A DNA stretch of 62,255 bases from Achromobacter sp. ASV32. GTDB taxonomy: Bacteria > Pseudomonadota > Gammaproteobacteria > Burkholderiales > Burkholderiaceae_B. Positions 1 through 8,412 of the stretch are shown here, piece by piece. Within the stretch, counting starts at the first letter, position 1; every line of letters starts with the position of its first letter. A program made the translations under genes and the position numbers. The notes under the pieces were generated by a model. The model ran no database searches. It saw nothing but the letters and a program-made list of their open reading frames with translations, and was not told the DNA's origin. Where the stretch lies: positions 1-62,255 of the forward strand of contig NZ_JAELTJ010000021.1 in NCBI RefSeq assembly GCF_016428805.1. Direction: 5' to 3'.

Positions 1-1
1 G

Positions 2-424
2 GTGGTGTTCGTGGTGCTGATCAGCGCCGGCCATGCGCTCGATCTCATCACGCTGCCCAAGAGCTGGCCGGGCTTCATGCTGTTCGTGGTGCTGATGGCG
101 TGCTGCGCCGCCGCGATGGGCCTGCTGTTCGGGGCGATCGCGACGTTCTGGCACTTCTTTCTGCGGCTGGCGCCGGTGATCGAACGCTTCCTGCAGATTT
201 TCTCGGGCGTCTTTTTCGTCTCGGAGCAGCTGCCGGAGAACTTGCGGCCCTGGATGCTGTGGCTGCCGTTTTCGCACGGCATGCAGTTGCTGCGCTCGGC
301 CTATTTCGACGCCTACACGTCGACGGATGCCAGCCTGGGATATTTCCTCACCAGCCTGGTTTTCCTGATGGTGGTTGCCCTGGCGGCAGAGCGGCTGGCC
401 CGTCCCAACATCCAGCCCATGTGA
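2..424 (+). CDS. vexB: Capsule (Vi-type) polysaccharide ABC exporter permease, 3' part
   Basis: This is the C-terminal 140 residues of an ABC-2 type permease; the 5' end lies outside the window. Several hydrophobic segments are visible (about residues 25-50, 60-72 and 112-128), and the stretch with LRPWMLWLPFSHGMQLLRSA is typical of the KpsM/BexB/CtrC capsule permeases. In the family it forms the inner-membrane channel that moves lipid-linked capsular polysaccharide to the periplasm. It is followed after 9 bases by the ATPase-like gene, then a PCP-2a co-polymerase and a VexE-type acyltransferase, so the order matches vexBCDE of the Vi antigen locus. The role is well supported; the symbol rests on gene order. 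Confidence 0.85.
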   Translation: MVFVVLISAGHALDLITLPKSWPGFMLFVVLMACCAAAMGLLFGAIATFWHFFLRLAPVIERFLQIFSGVFFVSEQLPENLRPWMLWLPFSHGMQLLRSAYFDAYTSTDASLGYFLTSLVFLMVVALAAERLARPNIQPM

Positions 425-433
425 GGAGCGACG

Positions 434-1147
434 ATGATTCATCTCAATGGCGTCACGGACGAGCCCACGGCCTTCGGCAGCCGGCAGGCGCTGCTGACCC
501 GGGCCCACCTGGACATTCCCGTCGGCCGCTACGCGTTGCTGTCACCCGCGCCGGAGCTGCATCGGCAGATCATCGATCTGCTGTGCGGCCTGCGCCCGCC
601 GCGTCAGGGCTTTGTGCATCACGACGGCAACGTGTCCTGGGCGATCGGCCGCCAGGGCTTCATCCGCGGCAAGGCCAGCGGCGTGAGCATGATCGAATTG
701 GTCAGCCAGATGTACGAGCTCGATGCCGATGCCACGTACGAACTGGTGGCGGACCTGATCAGCGATCCCAAGGTCCTGGGCCGGCCGATGGAACATTGGC
801 CGCTGTTTGCGCGGCAGGAGTTCTCGTTTGCGTTGGCCCTGGCGCCGGCGTTCGACGTGTACGTGATCGAAGGGGCCATCCCCTTCGAACCCTGCCGTTT
901 CACCCGTCTGTGGCTGGCGCTGTTCGAAGAACGGCTGGTCGGCAGGACGCTCATTCTTTCCAGCTACCGCCAGAATCAGTTGGCGGACTATTGCCTCAAG
1001 GGCCTGATTTATGAACGAAGCGTACTCCGCATCGAAGACGACCTCGACCAGTGCATCCAGCAGTTCCCGCCGCGACGATCCCGAAGCGACTCAGGAACAG
1101 GCGACGACGTCCTCGGCGGCTTCGATGAGGGACAGCTCGGCTTCTGA
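434..1147 (+). CDS. Degenerate ABC-transporter ATPase-like subunit of capsule exporter (VexC/KpsT position)
   Basis: The 237-residue protein aligns without gaps in its core to KpsT/VexC nucleotide-binding subunits, but every catalytic motif is changed. At the Walker A position (residues 37-45) it reads SPAPELHRQ instead of a GxxGxGKST loop. The signature position (about 122-128) reads WPLFARQ, the Walker B region (142-147) reads VYVIEG with Asp and the catalytic Glu lost, and the H-loop His is Tyr178. The frame is open and sits between the permease and co-polymerase genes, so it is not an obvious pseudogene. Its C-terminus overlaps vexD by 137 bases, or by 23 if vexD starts at 1125. Probably a structural, non-hydrolysing subunit; transport would then need another ATPase. 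Confidence 0.75.
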   Translation: MIHLNGVTDEPTAFGSRQALLTRAHLDIPVGRYALLSPAPELHRQIIDLLCGLRPPRQGFVHHDGNVSWAIGRQGFIRGKASGVSMIELVSQMYELDADATYELVADLISDPKVLGRPMEHWPLFARQEFSFALALAPAFDVYVIEGAIPFEPCRFTRLWLALFEERLVGRTLILSSYRQNQLADYCLKGLIYERSVLRIEDDLDQCIQQFPPRRSRSDSGTGDDVLGGFDEGQLGF

Positions 1148-2300
1148 GAGCGGCTCCGAGATCGAACGTCGGCGGCGCGAGCGGCAGGCGGCGCTGGCCG
1201 AGCGCCGCCGCCGCCGCTGGGTCAACGTCGCCATCGTCATCGCGCCGGTTGTCCTGGCCGTGGCCTACGTGCTGTGGATCGCCACGCCGCGCTATGAAGC
1301 GGAATCGCGCTTCTTCGTGCAATCCGGCTCCGGCCAGCAGGGCGGCGGCGCCATGGCGGCCAGCCTGCTCACGACCGGCAACTCGGGGGGCATGCTGGGC
1401 GGCTTCGTCGACGGCTGGGCGGTCAGCGATTTCCTCAAGTCGCGCGATTGCATGCGGCAGCTGGACAAGAAGGTCGGCTTGCGCCAATACCTGTTGAATG
1501 CCGGGATGGATCCGGCGAACCATCTGTCCGAGGATTCCAGCGAGGACGATCTCTATCGCGCCTACCGGGCTTCCGTGCAGGTGTCGTTCAATGCGCTCGA
1601 GCAGATCGACGTGCTGCGCGTACGGGCGTATTCGCCCGACGATGCCGAAACCCTGTCCAAGGCCTTGATCGGCCTGGCGGAAGACTTCGTCAGTTCCATG
1701 AACGAAAAGGGCGTGGCCGACAAACTGAAGGTCAGCGAGGAGTCCGTCAGGCAGGCCGAACAGAAGGCCCTCGCGGCCCGCGAAGCCCTGACGGCCTGGC
1801 GAACCACGCACGGCAATATCGACCCGACCGCCACGGTGGCGATGCTGCTGAATCTGTCCAGCCAGCTCGAAGGGGAGCTGAGCAGCGCCCAGATCAACCT
1901 GGACAAGATCCGCGCGCTGAACAACCAGGACCACTTCATGCTCAAGCCCGCCGAAATGCAGGTCGTGGCCTTGAAGAAGCGGCTTGCCAGCGTGCGCCAG
2001 CGCCTGAGCGGCGATGGCAACACGGAGGCGCAGCAGCTGAAATCGTACGAAGCGCTGCGCAATACCCAGGCCTTTGCCGATTCCAACCTGACGCTGGCGC
2101 AGCAGTCGTATCAGCAGGCCGTGACCGACGCCCTGCGCTTGCAGCGTTATCTGTCCATCATCGCCCAGCCTGTGTCCACGGACCGGCCCAGCAGCCCGCG
2201 CACGTCCGTGCTGTTGCTGCAGGCGCTGGCGCTGGGCTTCGTGCTCATGTTCGTGCTGCGCGCGGCGATGGCCTTGCTACGAGGATTGCGCCATGGTTGA
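1011..2300 (+). CDS. vexD: Capsule polysaccharide export inner-membrane protein (PCP-2a, KpsE/VexD family)
   Basis: The 429-residue protein has a Ser/Thr/Arg-rich cytoplasmic N-terminus, a membrane segment near residues 71-90, a long periplasmic region rich in coiled coil (about 240-380) and a second membrane segment near the C-terminus (about 398-420). This is the architecture of KpsE/BexC/CtrB/VexD, which links the inner-membrane ABC exporter to the outer-membrane Wza-like channel. ATG at 1011 gives a 137-base overlap with the preceding gene; an in-frame ATG at 1125 would reduce this to 23 bases and remove a poorly conserved low-complexity leader. No clear ribosome site decides between them. 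The stop overlaps vexE by 8 bases. Confidence 0.85.
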   Translation: MNEAYSASKTTSTSASSSSRRDDPEATQEQATTSSAASMRDSSASESGSEIERRRRERQAALAERRRRRWVNVAIVIAPVVLAVAYVLWIATPRYEAESRFFVQSGSGQQGGGAMAASLLTTGNSGGMLGGFVDGWAVSDFLKSRDCMRQLDKKVGLRQYLLNAGMDPANHLSEDSSEDDLYRAYRASVQVSFNALEQIDVLRVRAYSPDDAETLSKALIGLAEDFVSSMNEKGVADKLKVSEESVRQAEQKALAAREALTAWRTTHGNIDPTATVAMLLNLSSQLEGELSSAQINLDKIRALNNQDHFMLKPAEMQVVALKKRLASVRQRLSGDGNTEAQQLKSYEALRNTQAFADSNLTLAQQSYQQAVTDALRLQRYLSIIAQPVSTDRPSSPRTSVLLLQALALGFVLMFVLRAAMALLRGLRHG

Positions 2301-4209
2301 GACGACGATAGAACCGGCCGCCGCGGCCCCGATTGCCGAGGACGATGCCGCCAGCCGCCTGCGCGCGGTCATCCGGCAGATCCTGGAGGCGAACGACCCG
2401 GCCCCGGTCCTGGCCGCGCTTGGACCGGCGCTGGCAGGGGTAGAAGACGGCTGGCGCGATGTGCGCCGCCTGCTGGTGTCGCCCCTGGTTCGGGCCGGGC
2501 GCCTGGATCCGGCGATCGCCGTGTTGGAGACATTGGTCCAGGCCTACCCGGCACGCACCGACGACCGCCGCATGCTTGCCAGCCTGCTGGGCCGCACCCA
2601 GCAATGGGAGCGGGCCATCGCCCAGGCGGACGCCGCCGCCGCCATCGCGCCCGACACCGGGGCGCTGCAAGCCGTACGCATACAGCTGCGCGTGCAGGCC
2701 GGACAGATCGAGCAGGCTGCCGAGGTGGCGCGCCAGACCCACGCGGTGGCGCTCGCCGACCCGGGCGAGGCGCACTGGTGGATGCTGGCCTATTCGCGCC
2801 ATGGCGACACCCCGGCCGCGGCCGCCGTGGCCATGGCCTTGCAGGCGGAGGATCGGCCGAACGCCCGCATGGCCACGGTGGCCGTGCGCGCACTGCTGGA
2901 CGACGACCGGGTCGAGGCGGCAATCGTGCTGGGCAGTGCGGCCCTGCAAGCCGGCCACGATGCGCCGGCGCTGCGCGCATCGCTGGGGCTGGCGCATCTG
3001 CGCCGGGCCAGCGAGGATGATCGCAAGACGCATGCACTGGCCCACTTCGAGGCGGGCCTGAAGGCCGCGCCGGCCGACGTGCGGTTGCTGACCCTGTACG
3101 GCGAGACCCTGCTGCGCGCCGGCCGCTACAAGGACGCCGTGGCGCCGCTGCGCCAGGCCATGGACTTGGCGCCGGACCTGGAACAGACCCAAGGCCTGTA
3201 CGCCCGCGCGCTGCGCTATACGCTGCAATACGACGATGCTGCCGACCAGCTGCTGCGGCTGGTCGAGAAATCCCCCGACAAGCTGCTCTGGCAGCGCGCC
3301 GCCATCGGCGCGCTCTCGCAGGCGGGCCGCAAGACGCAGGCCGAAGCCTTGTTCGCGCGTTATGTCGCGCAACGCGGCCAGAAGCTGCCGTCCACGTTCC
3401 AGCAAGCGCTGGATGCGCTGGAGCAGAAGCTGGATACCGCGCCCATCCCGCAAGCCCGCCTGGACTGGGCCTGGACGCTGCGCGGCGACGCCTCGGCGGA
3501 TCGCGTGCAATGGGAACGGCGCGCGCGCTGGGGCCATCTGGTGGACCACCTGCTGTTCGATTGGCTGGAATGCCGTGAAGACAGCGTCGAGCAAGCCATG
3601 CAGGTGCTGGGCGAGCTGGACACCGGCGAGCGCTTCTTCGCACCGCTGCTGGCATCGGGCCGGGGCGTGGTGGTGGCCACGGCGCACGTGGGGCCGATGT
3701 ATGCGGGCTTGATGGCGCTGGAACTGCTGGGTATTCCATCCCGCTGGCTCGCCACCGCGCCCAGCATCGCCCAGAGCAGCTATGCCTCGGCCCTGATTTC
3801 CACTGCCGACCAGACAGAAGCGCAGGTCGCCAAGGCCTGCATGCGCGCACTGGGCGCCGGCCAGGTGCTGTGCCTGGCCGTGGACGGTGCGGCCAACCCC
3901 GCCGCGCCGCGCACCGATTTCGAGGGGCAGTCGGTGACCTATTCCGGTTTCGCCGCCCACCTGGCGTATCGCCAGGGCGTGCCGTCGGTGTTCTACACAC
4001 CGCGTTGGGAGAACGGCCACGTGGCCTACACGCTGGAGATGTTGCCTGCGCCGCAACCCGGCGAAGACGCTGATGCCTATGCGCGGCGTTGGCAGGAGGC
4101 GTATTTCAAGCACCTGAGAGCGCATGTGGCCGGTCCGCCGGAGAACCTGCGCCTGAGCGGCGGCATCTGGCGCCACGTGCAGTCCGCGGATCGATCCGCG
4201 CAGCGTTAA
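2293..4209 (+). CDS. vexE: VexE-type TPR plus LpxL-like acyltransferase domain protein for capsule lipid anchor
   Basis: The 638-residue protein has alpha-helical TPR-like repeats from about residue 40 to 360, followed by an LpxL/HtrB-like acyltransferase domain from about 400 to 620. The domain shows the His block (VATAHVGPMYAG, His465), a later LCLAVDGAA block and an FEGQSVTYSGFAAHLAYRQG block equivalent to LpxL motif 3. VexE of the Salmonella Typhi Vi locus is implicated in the acylated reducing-end terminus that anchors Vi capsule to the surface, and the gene order here fits that role. In register with the LpxL HX4E motif, the acidic residue is Tyr470, which is unusual. No signal peptide is seen, so it likely acts at the cytoplasmic face. 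Confidence 0.75.
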   Translation: MVETTIEPAAAAPIAEDDAASRLRAVIRQILEANDPAPVLAALGPALAGVEDGWRDVRRLLVSPLVRAGRLDPAIAVLETLVQAYPARTDDRRMLASLLGRTQQWERAIAQADAAAAIAPDTGALQAVRIQLRVQAGQIEQAAEVARQTHAVALADPGEAHWWMLAYSRHGDTPAAAAVAMALQAEDRPNARMATVAVRALLDDDRVEAAIVLGSAALQAGHDAPALRASLGLAHLRRASEDDRKTHALAHFEAGLKAAPADVRLLTLYGETLLRAGRYKDAVAPLRQAMDLAPDLEQTQGLYARALRYTLQYDDAADQLLRLVEKSPDKLLWQRAAIGALSQAGRKTQAEALFARYVAQRGQKLPSTFQQALDALEQKLDTAPIPQARLDWAWTLRGDASADRVQWERRARWGHLVDHLLFDWLECREDSVEQAMQVLGELDTGERFFAPLLASGRGVVVATAHVGPMYAGLMALELLGIPSRWLATAPSIAQSSYASALISTADQTEAQVAKACMRALGAGQVLCLAVDGAANPAAPRTDFEGQSVTYSGFAAHLAYRQGVPSVFYTPRWENGHVAYTLEMLPAPQPGEDADAYARRWQEAYFKHLRAHVAGPPENLRLSGGIWRHVQSADRSAQR

Positions 4210-4222
4210 GGAGTGAATTTCC

Positions 4223-5458
4223 ATGAAATCAGCAACCCGTCGGCCGACCTGTCGCAGGCGGCTGCGCGCGCTGTCCTGGCTGGCAGTCCTGGGCGCGCTG
4301 GTGGGCGGCAGCGCCGCCGCCAGCGAGTCGTGCGCCAGCCCGGACGAGCGCTGCGCCTTCGTTGCCGCGCTGCTGCAGCAGCGCGAGGGCTATGGCGCCC
4401 GGGCCACGGGCGGGCTGGGCGGCCGCTTCATCGAGGTCACCTCCGACCAGGATAGCGGCCCCGGCACGCTGCGCGCCGCGCTGGCGCAGGCCAGGAAGGG
4501 GCCCACCTGGATCCGCTTTGCCTCGGACATGACCATCGTGCTGAACTCGCAACTGCGCGTGCCGTCGAACACGACGATCGACGGCCGAGGCAAGCACGTG
4601 GCCTTGATCGACGACGGCCTGGGCGTGTACGGCAGCAGCAACGTCATCCTGACACACCTGACCATCGATGGCCGACTGAACCGGCTGACGCAGGCCGTGA
4701 ACATCGCCAACGACAGCCGCGACGTTTGGGTGGACCACATGGACCTGTCGCGCATGTCCGATCGCTTGCTCAATGTGAAGAATGGCTCCACCGATGTCAC
4801 GATCTCGTGGACGAAGTTCCACAACTCGAACAAGGTCATGCTGCTGAACAACATCACCTCGAAGAACCTGTTCGCGAATTACGACCGGGATTCCATCGCG
4901 CGGGTGACGCTGCACCACAACTATTTCTTCAACACCGTTCAGCGCAATCCCCGCGGGCAGTTCGGCACGTTTCATCTCTTCAACAACCTGCTGGAGAACT
5001 GGGATTTCTACGGCATGAGCTTCAGTCTGGAGGCCAAGGCGCTGGTCGAAGGCAACATCTTCAACAATGACGCGGCGCGCCAATGCGTAGAACCGGCGTT
5101 CTTTCCCACCGTGGAAGGCGTGAAAGTGAACTACTGCCGCTACATTCCCACGGCGGCCCGGCGCAGCGCGCTGGACAACGGCGCCTCCGACGAGGGCGCC
5201 TACCAGGCATTGAAGGCCGAGCATGGCTATACGCGCGACTTCAAGGCGTTCCTGCGCCTGAAGGACAACCTTTACCTCGGGGACGCGAAGCCCGTGTTGC
5301 AGGACTACCGCCCGGAAGCCGCGCCGACGCCGCCTTATTGCTACGGCTATGAGAAGCCGTCGGCGGAGCTGGCGGACAAGATCCGCAAGCACGCGGGCAA
5401 TACCAGCGGCGATACGCCGCTGCCCGCGGCGCGGGTGGGGCAGGGCTGCCCAGGATGA
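4223..5458 (+). CDS. vexL: Periplasmic pectate-lyase-like capsule (Vi antigen) depolymerase
   Basis: The 411-residue protein has an Arg-rich signal peptide (about residues 1-33) and a right-handed beta-helix of the polysaccharide lyase 1 type. Family motifs include IDGRGKHV, VWVDHMDLSR and RNPRGQFG, whose Arg244 matches the catalytic Arg of pectate lyases. The ribosome site AAGGAG stands 9 bases before the ATG, and the gene follows vexE by 13 bases. Vi antigen is an alpha-1,4-linked N-acetylgalactosaminuronate polymer, chemically close to polygalacturonate. The periplasmic Vi lyase VexL is described from the Achromobacter denitrificans Vi locus. Clearing of stalled periplasmic polymer is the likely role. 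The product is secreted and not membrane-anchored as far as can be seen. Confidence 0.85.
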   Translation: MKSATRRPTCRRRLRALSWLAVLGALVGGSAAASESCASPDERCAFVAALLQQREGYGARATGGLGGRFIEVTSDQDSGPGTLRAALAQARKGPTWIRFASDMTIVLNSQLRVPSNTTIDGRGKHVALIDDGLGVYGSSNVILTHLTIDGRLNRLTQAVNIANDSRDVWVDHMDLSRMSDRLLNVKNGSTDVTISWTKFHNSNKVMLLNNITSKNLFANYDRDSIARVTLHHNYFFNTVQRNPRGQFGTFHLFNNLLENWDFYGMSFSLEAKALVEGNIFNNDAARQCVEPAFFPTVEGVKVNYCRYIPTAARRSALDNGASDEGAYQALKAEHGYTRDFKAFLRLKDNLYLGDAKPVLQDYRPEAAPTPPYCYGYEKPSAELADKIRKHAGNTSGDTPLPAARVGQGCPG

Positions 5459-5485
5459 GTGAGGGCGCCCGCAGGCCGCGCGGCC

Positions 5486-6091
5486 TCAGGTCGAGTGCGA
5501 CAAGGGGCGGTCGGGAATCGGCGCGATGCGCTCGGGCGGCGGCGACACACGCCACGAGGCGCGCCGGCGCAGCGCGCCGAGCAGCTTGAGGCCTTGGGGC
5601 CAGTCTTGCAGGCCGCTCTCGGCGTTGAGGTGGCCGGCGCCGGAAACCACGACGACGCGGCTGCCCCAATCCTCGGCGAAACAGCGGGCGCGTTCGAGTC
5701 GGCAATACGGATCGTTGTCGCTGGCCACCACCACGCTCTGGAACGGCAGCGACTGGCGCGGTACCGGCGCGAAGCCACGCAGGCAGTCCGGCGCGTCGGG
5801 GCGCTCGACGTCCGCGGGGGCCACCAGCAGGGCGCCGGCGACCTTGGCGCGCAACGGCACCGGCAGCGCCGCGCTGATCAGGCAGCCCAGGCTGTGGGCG
5901 ATCAGCAGGACCGGGCTGCGGGCGCTGTCCACTTGCGCGGCCAGGGTGGAAATCCATTCCGCGCTGACAGGGTTTTCCCAGTCGCGTTGCTGCACCCGTA
6001 CCGCGTGCGGCAGCAGGGTTGCCCAGCGCGATTGCCAGTGCTCGGGTCCGGAGTTTTTCCATCCGGGGACGATGATCGGTTGGAGTCTCAT
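5486..6091 (-). CDS. RBBP9/YdeN-type serine alpha/beta hydrolase
   Basis: The protein of about 201 residues starts IIVPGWKNSGPEHWQ, typical of the small RBBP9/YdeN serine hydrolase family. A nucleophile elbow HSLG, a later acid in ASDNDPY and a His in SGAGHLN complete the triad. I chose the start at MRLQPII (6091) because longer in-frame leaders lack family similarity; an ATG three codons upstream (6100) is an alternative. The substrate is unknown. It is convergent with vexL across 27 bases and is probably not part of the capsule system. Confidence 0.8.
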   Translation of the reverse strand: MRLQPIIVPGWKNSGPEHWQSRWATLLPHAVRVQQRDWENPVSAEWISTLAAQVDSARSPVLLIAHSLGCLISAALPVPLRAKVAGALLVAPADVERPDAPDCLRGFAPVPRQSLPFQSVVVASDNDPYCRLERARCFAEDWGSRVVVVSGAGHLNAESGLQDWPQGLKLLGALRRRASWRVSPPPERIAPIPDRPLSHST

Positions 6092-6371
6092 GGCGGCCAT
6101 GATGCCGCGCCGCCTTAGTAACGCAAACGAATAAATGGTCTTTTGCATATACGGTAGCGGGCATAAGGCCGGGCGTCCCGCGTGGCGTTCGCCTATGCGG
6201 CACTGCAATAATGAAACGTCGCTTAAGTCGGGCCGGAACCCCTCCAAAAGACGCTATTTTTCAGTGTATGCTTGCCGTGCAAATGCAAAGTAACCGGGCG
6301 TGACCAACAGCATTCCGGCCGTCCGCCTGGTTCATAAACCAACGACGACAAGCCATTCGAGGAGTTCACTC

Positions 6372-7499
6372 ATGAAGCAAGTATTTCGTCTGACCCCGGT
6401 CATCGCGGCGCTGAGCGTCGCCGCGGGTTTGACGTTTGCCGCGGGAGCGCAGGCGCAGACCATCAAGATCGGCGTGGTGGGACCCACCACCGGCGCGGTC
6501 ACCCAATATGGCGACATGGTCCGCGAAGGCGTCGACACCGCGGTTGAACGCATCAACGCCGCCGGCGGCGTCAACGGCAAGAAGCTCGAAACCGTGGTCA
6601 TCGACGACGGCTGCGAACCCAAGCAGGGCCCGGTTGCCGCCAACCGCGTGGTCAACAGCAAGATCGGTTTCGTCGTGGGCCACGTGTGCTCGGGCGCCAC
6701 CATCGCCGCTGCCGACATCTACAACAACGAAGGCGTGGTCATGGTCACGCCCTCGGCCACGTCGCCGGCGCTGACCGACGGCAAGAACTACGAGTTCATC
6801 TTCCGCACCATCGGCCGCGACGACCAGCAAGGCCCCGCCGCCGCCAAGTTCGTGCTGGAAAAGATCAAGCCCAAGAAAGCCGCCGTGCTGCACGACAAGC
6901 AGTCGTACGGCCAGGGCATCGCCACCGCGGTCAAGAACGATCTGGAAAAGGGCGGCGTGCCTGTCGCGATCTTCGAAGGCATCAACGCGGGCGACAGCGA
7001 CTACTCCGCCGTCATCACCAAGCTCAAGAGCCAGGGCGTGGACTTTGTCTACTACGGCGGCTACCACCCTGAAATGGGCCTGCTGCTGCGCCAGGCGGCC
7101 GAGCAGGGCGTGAAGGCCAAGTGGATGGGCCCCGAAGGCGCGGGCAACCCCGACATCAACGCCATTGCCGGCGACGCCGTCGAGGGCATGCTGCTGACGC
7201 TGCCGGCCGACTTCACCCAGAACGCGGCCAACGCCGACATCGTCAAGGCCTTCGCCGCCAAGAAGCGCAACGCCGGCGGCGCCTTCCAGATGACGGCCTA
7301 CACGGCCACCCAGGTCATCGCGGACGGCATCAAGGGCGCGGGCAGCGAAGACCCGGCCAAGGTCGCCAAGTACCTGCACGCCAATTCGTTCGACACCCCG
7401 ATCGGCAAAGTGGCCTGGAACAAGCAGGGCGACCTGACCAACTTCCAGTTCGACGTCTTCGTGTGGCACAAGGACGGCTCCAAGTCGGTCTACAAGTAA
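6372..7499 (+). CDS. Branched-chain amino-acid ABC transporter periplasmic binding protein (LivJ/LivK type), stand-alone
   Basis: The 375-residue protein has a signal peptide ending near AGAQAQ and a type I periplasmic-binding fold (TIKIGVVGPTTG, DDGCEPKQ with a paired Cys in VGHVCSG, TIGRDDQQGP). GGAG lies 7 bases before the chosen ATG; the longer frame from 6300 has no ribosome site and would bury the signal peptide. No permease or ATPase genes follow; a strong terminator closes the transcript. It is a close paralogue of the LivJ at 18339, so it probably feeds the LivHMGF complex encoded 12 kb away, as E. coli LivJ and LivK share one permease. Confidence 0.9.
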   Translation: MKQVFRLTPVIAALSVAAGLTFAAGAQAQTIKIGVVGPTTGAVTQYGDMVREGVDTAVERINAAGGVNGKKLETVVIDDGCEPKQGPVAANRVVNSKIGFVVGHVCSGATIAAADIYNNEGVVMVTPSATSPALTDGKNYEFIFRTIGRDDQQGPAAAKFVLEKIKPKKAAVLHDKQSYGQGIATAVKNDLEKGGVPVAIFEGINAGDSDYSAVITKLKSQGVDFVYYGGYHPEMGLLLRQAAEQGVKAKWMGPEGAGNPDINAIAGDAVEGMLLTLPADFTQNAANADIVKAFAAKKRNAGGAFQMTAYTATQVIADGIKGAGSEDPAKVAKYLHANSFDTPIGKVAWNKQGDLTNFQFDVFVWHKDGSKSVYK

Positions 7500-7561
7500 C
7501 GGTCCAGCGGGTCCGCCCGGGGGCTTTTCTCCCGCGGTGGACCGCCAGGCGCCAGACCCCG

Positions 7562-7600
7562 AACCGGGCCGGAAGCGACGTCTTCCGGCCCGGTTTTTTT
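7562..7600 (+). terminator. Rho-independent terminator after the livJ-like gene
   Basis: A perfect 14-bp stem (7562-7575 with 7582-7595, loop CGACGT) starts AACCGGGCC and runs straight into a tract of T. It separates the binding-protein gene from rstA downstream. Confidence 0.93.
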
Positions 7601-7710
7601 CTGCGCGCCGCCCGCCGGGAACCGATCGCCTGTCCCGCCCGTCGAACGCCGCTTACGCCGTTTTGCGTAGAATGCGCCCAAATCGACCTCCTTTTTTCTG
7701 TCCGGACACC

Positions 7711-8412
7711 ATGACCAAGGCCTTGCTAGTCGAAGATGATCCGAAGCTGTCGCGCCTGATCGCGCAGTTTCTGGAGCAACACGGGTTCAATGTCGCCCAG
7801 GCCTACCGCGGCGACCACGCGGTGGAGGCTTTCCGCCGCCACGACCCCGCCATTACCATCCTGGACCTGATGCTGCCCGGACGGGACGGCCTGCAGGTCT
7901 GCCGCGACCTGCGCGCCTTTTCCTCGGCGCCCATCCTGATGCTGACGGCCCGCGAGGACGACCTGGACCAGATCCTGGGCCTGGAGTCCGGCGCCGACGA
8001 CTACGTCATCAAGCCGGTCGAGCCGCGCGTCCTGCTGGCCCGTATCCGCGCGCTGCTGCGCCGGCACAGCCAGCTCGAGGAGCCGCCGGAGCGCCTGGAG
8101 TTCGGCCCGCTGGTCATCGACCGGCGCACCCGGGCGGTGATCCATGCCGGGGCCGAGGTCGACCTGACGACCATGGAGTTCGAGATGCTCTGGGCGCTGG
8201 CCAGCCAGGCCGGCCAGGTGCTCACGCGCGACGACCTGCTCAATGCCGTGCGCGGTATCGAATTCAATGGCCTGGACCGCAGCGTCGACGTCTGCGTCAG
8301 CAAGCTGCGCCGCAAGCTGGATGACGATCCGCGCGATCCGGCGCGTATCAAGACCGTGTGGGGCAAGGGCTACCTGTTCTCGCCCAAGGCGCACGAGGGC
8401 AGCGATGATTAA
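7711..8412 (+). CDS. rstA: OmpR-family response regulator, RstA-like
   Basis: The 233-residue protein has a receiver domain with acidic pocket ED (8-10), phosphoacceptor Asp52, Thr79 and Lys101, and a C-terminal winged helix ending KTVWGKGYLFSPKAH. The phrase GLDRSVDV and the C-terminal end closely resemble E. coli RstA. The ATG at 7711 starts exactly at the receiver domain; the longer upstream frame is non-coding and covers the terminator. The stop overlaps the start of rstB, so the pair is translationally coupled. Target genes cannot be read from the sequence. Confidence 0.9.
   Translation: MTKALLVEDDPKLSRLIAQFLEQHGFNVAQAYRGDHAVEAFRRHDPAITILDLMLPGRDGLQVCRDLRAFSSAPILMLTAREDDLDQILGLESGADDYVIKPVEPRVLLARIRALLRRHSQLEEPPERLEFGPLVIDRRTRAVIHAGAEVDLTTMEFEMLWALASQAGQVLTRDDLLNAVRGIEFNGLDRSVDVCVSKLRRKLDDDPRDPARIKTVWGKGYLFSPKAHEGSDD

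Noticed and set aside
434-1147. Treating the VexC-position gene as a pseudogene
   Set aside because: No stop or frameshift is present, the core aligns without gaps, and spacing within the operon is normal; loss is limited to catalytic residues.
2245-4224. 659-residue minus-strand frame opposite vexE
   Set aside because: It mirrors the high-GC third-position bias of vexE, has no domain, no ribosome site and overlaps three real genes.
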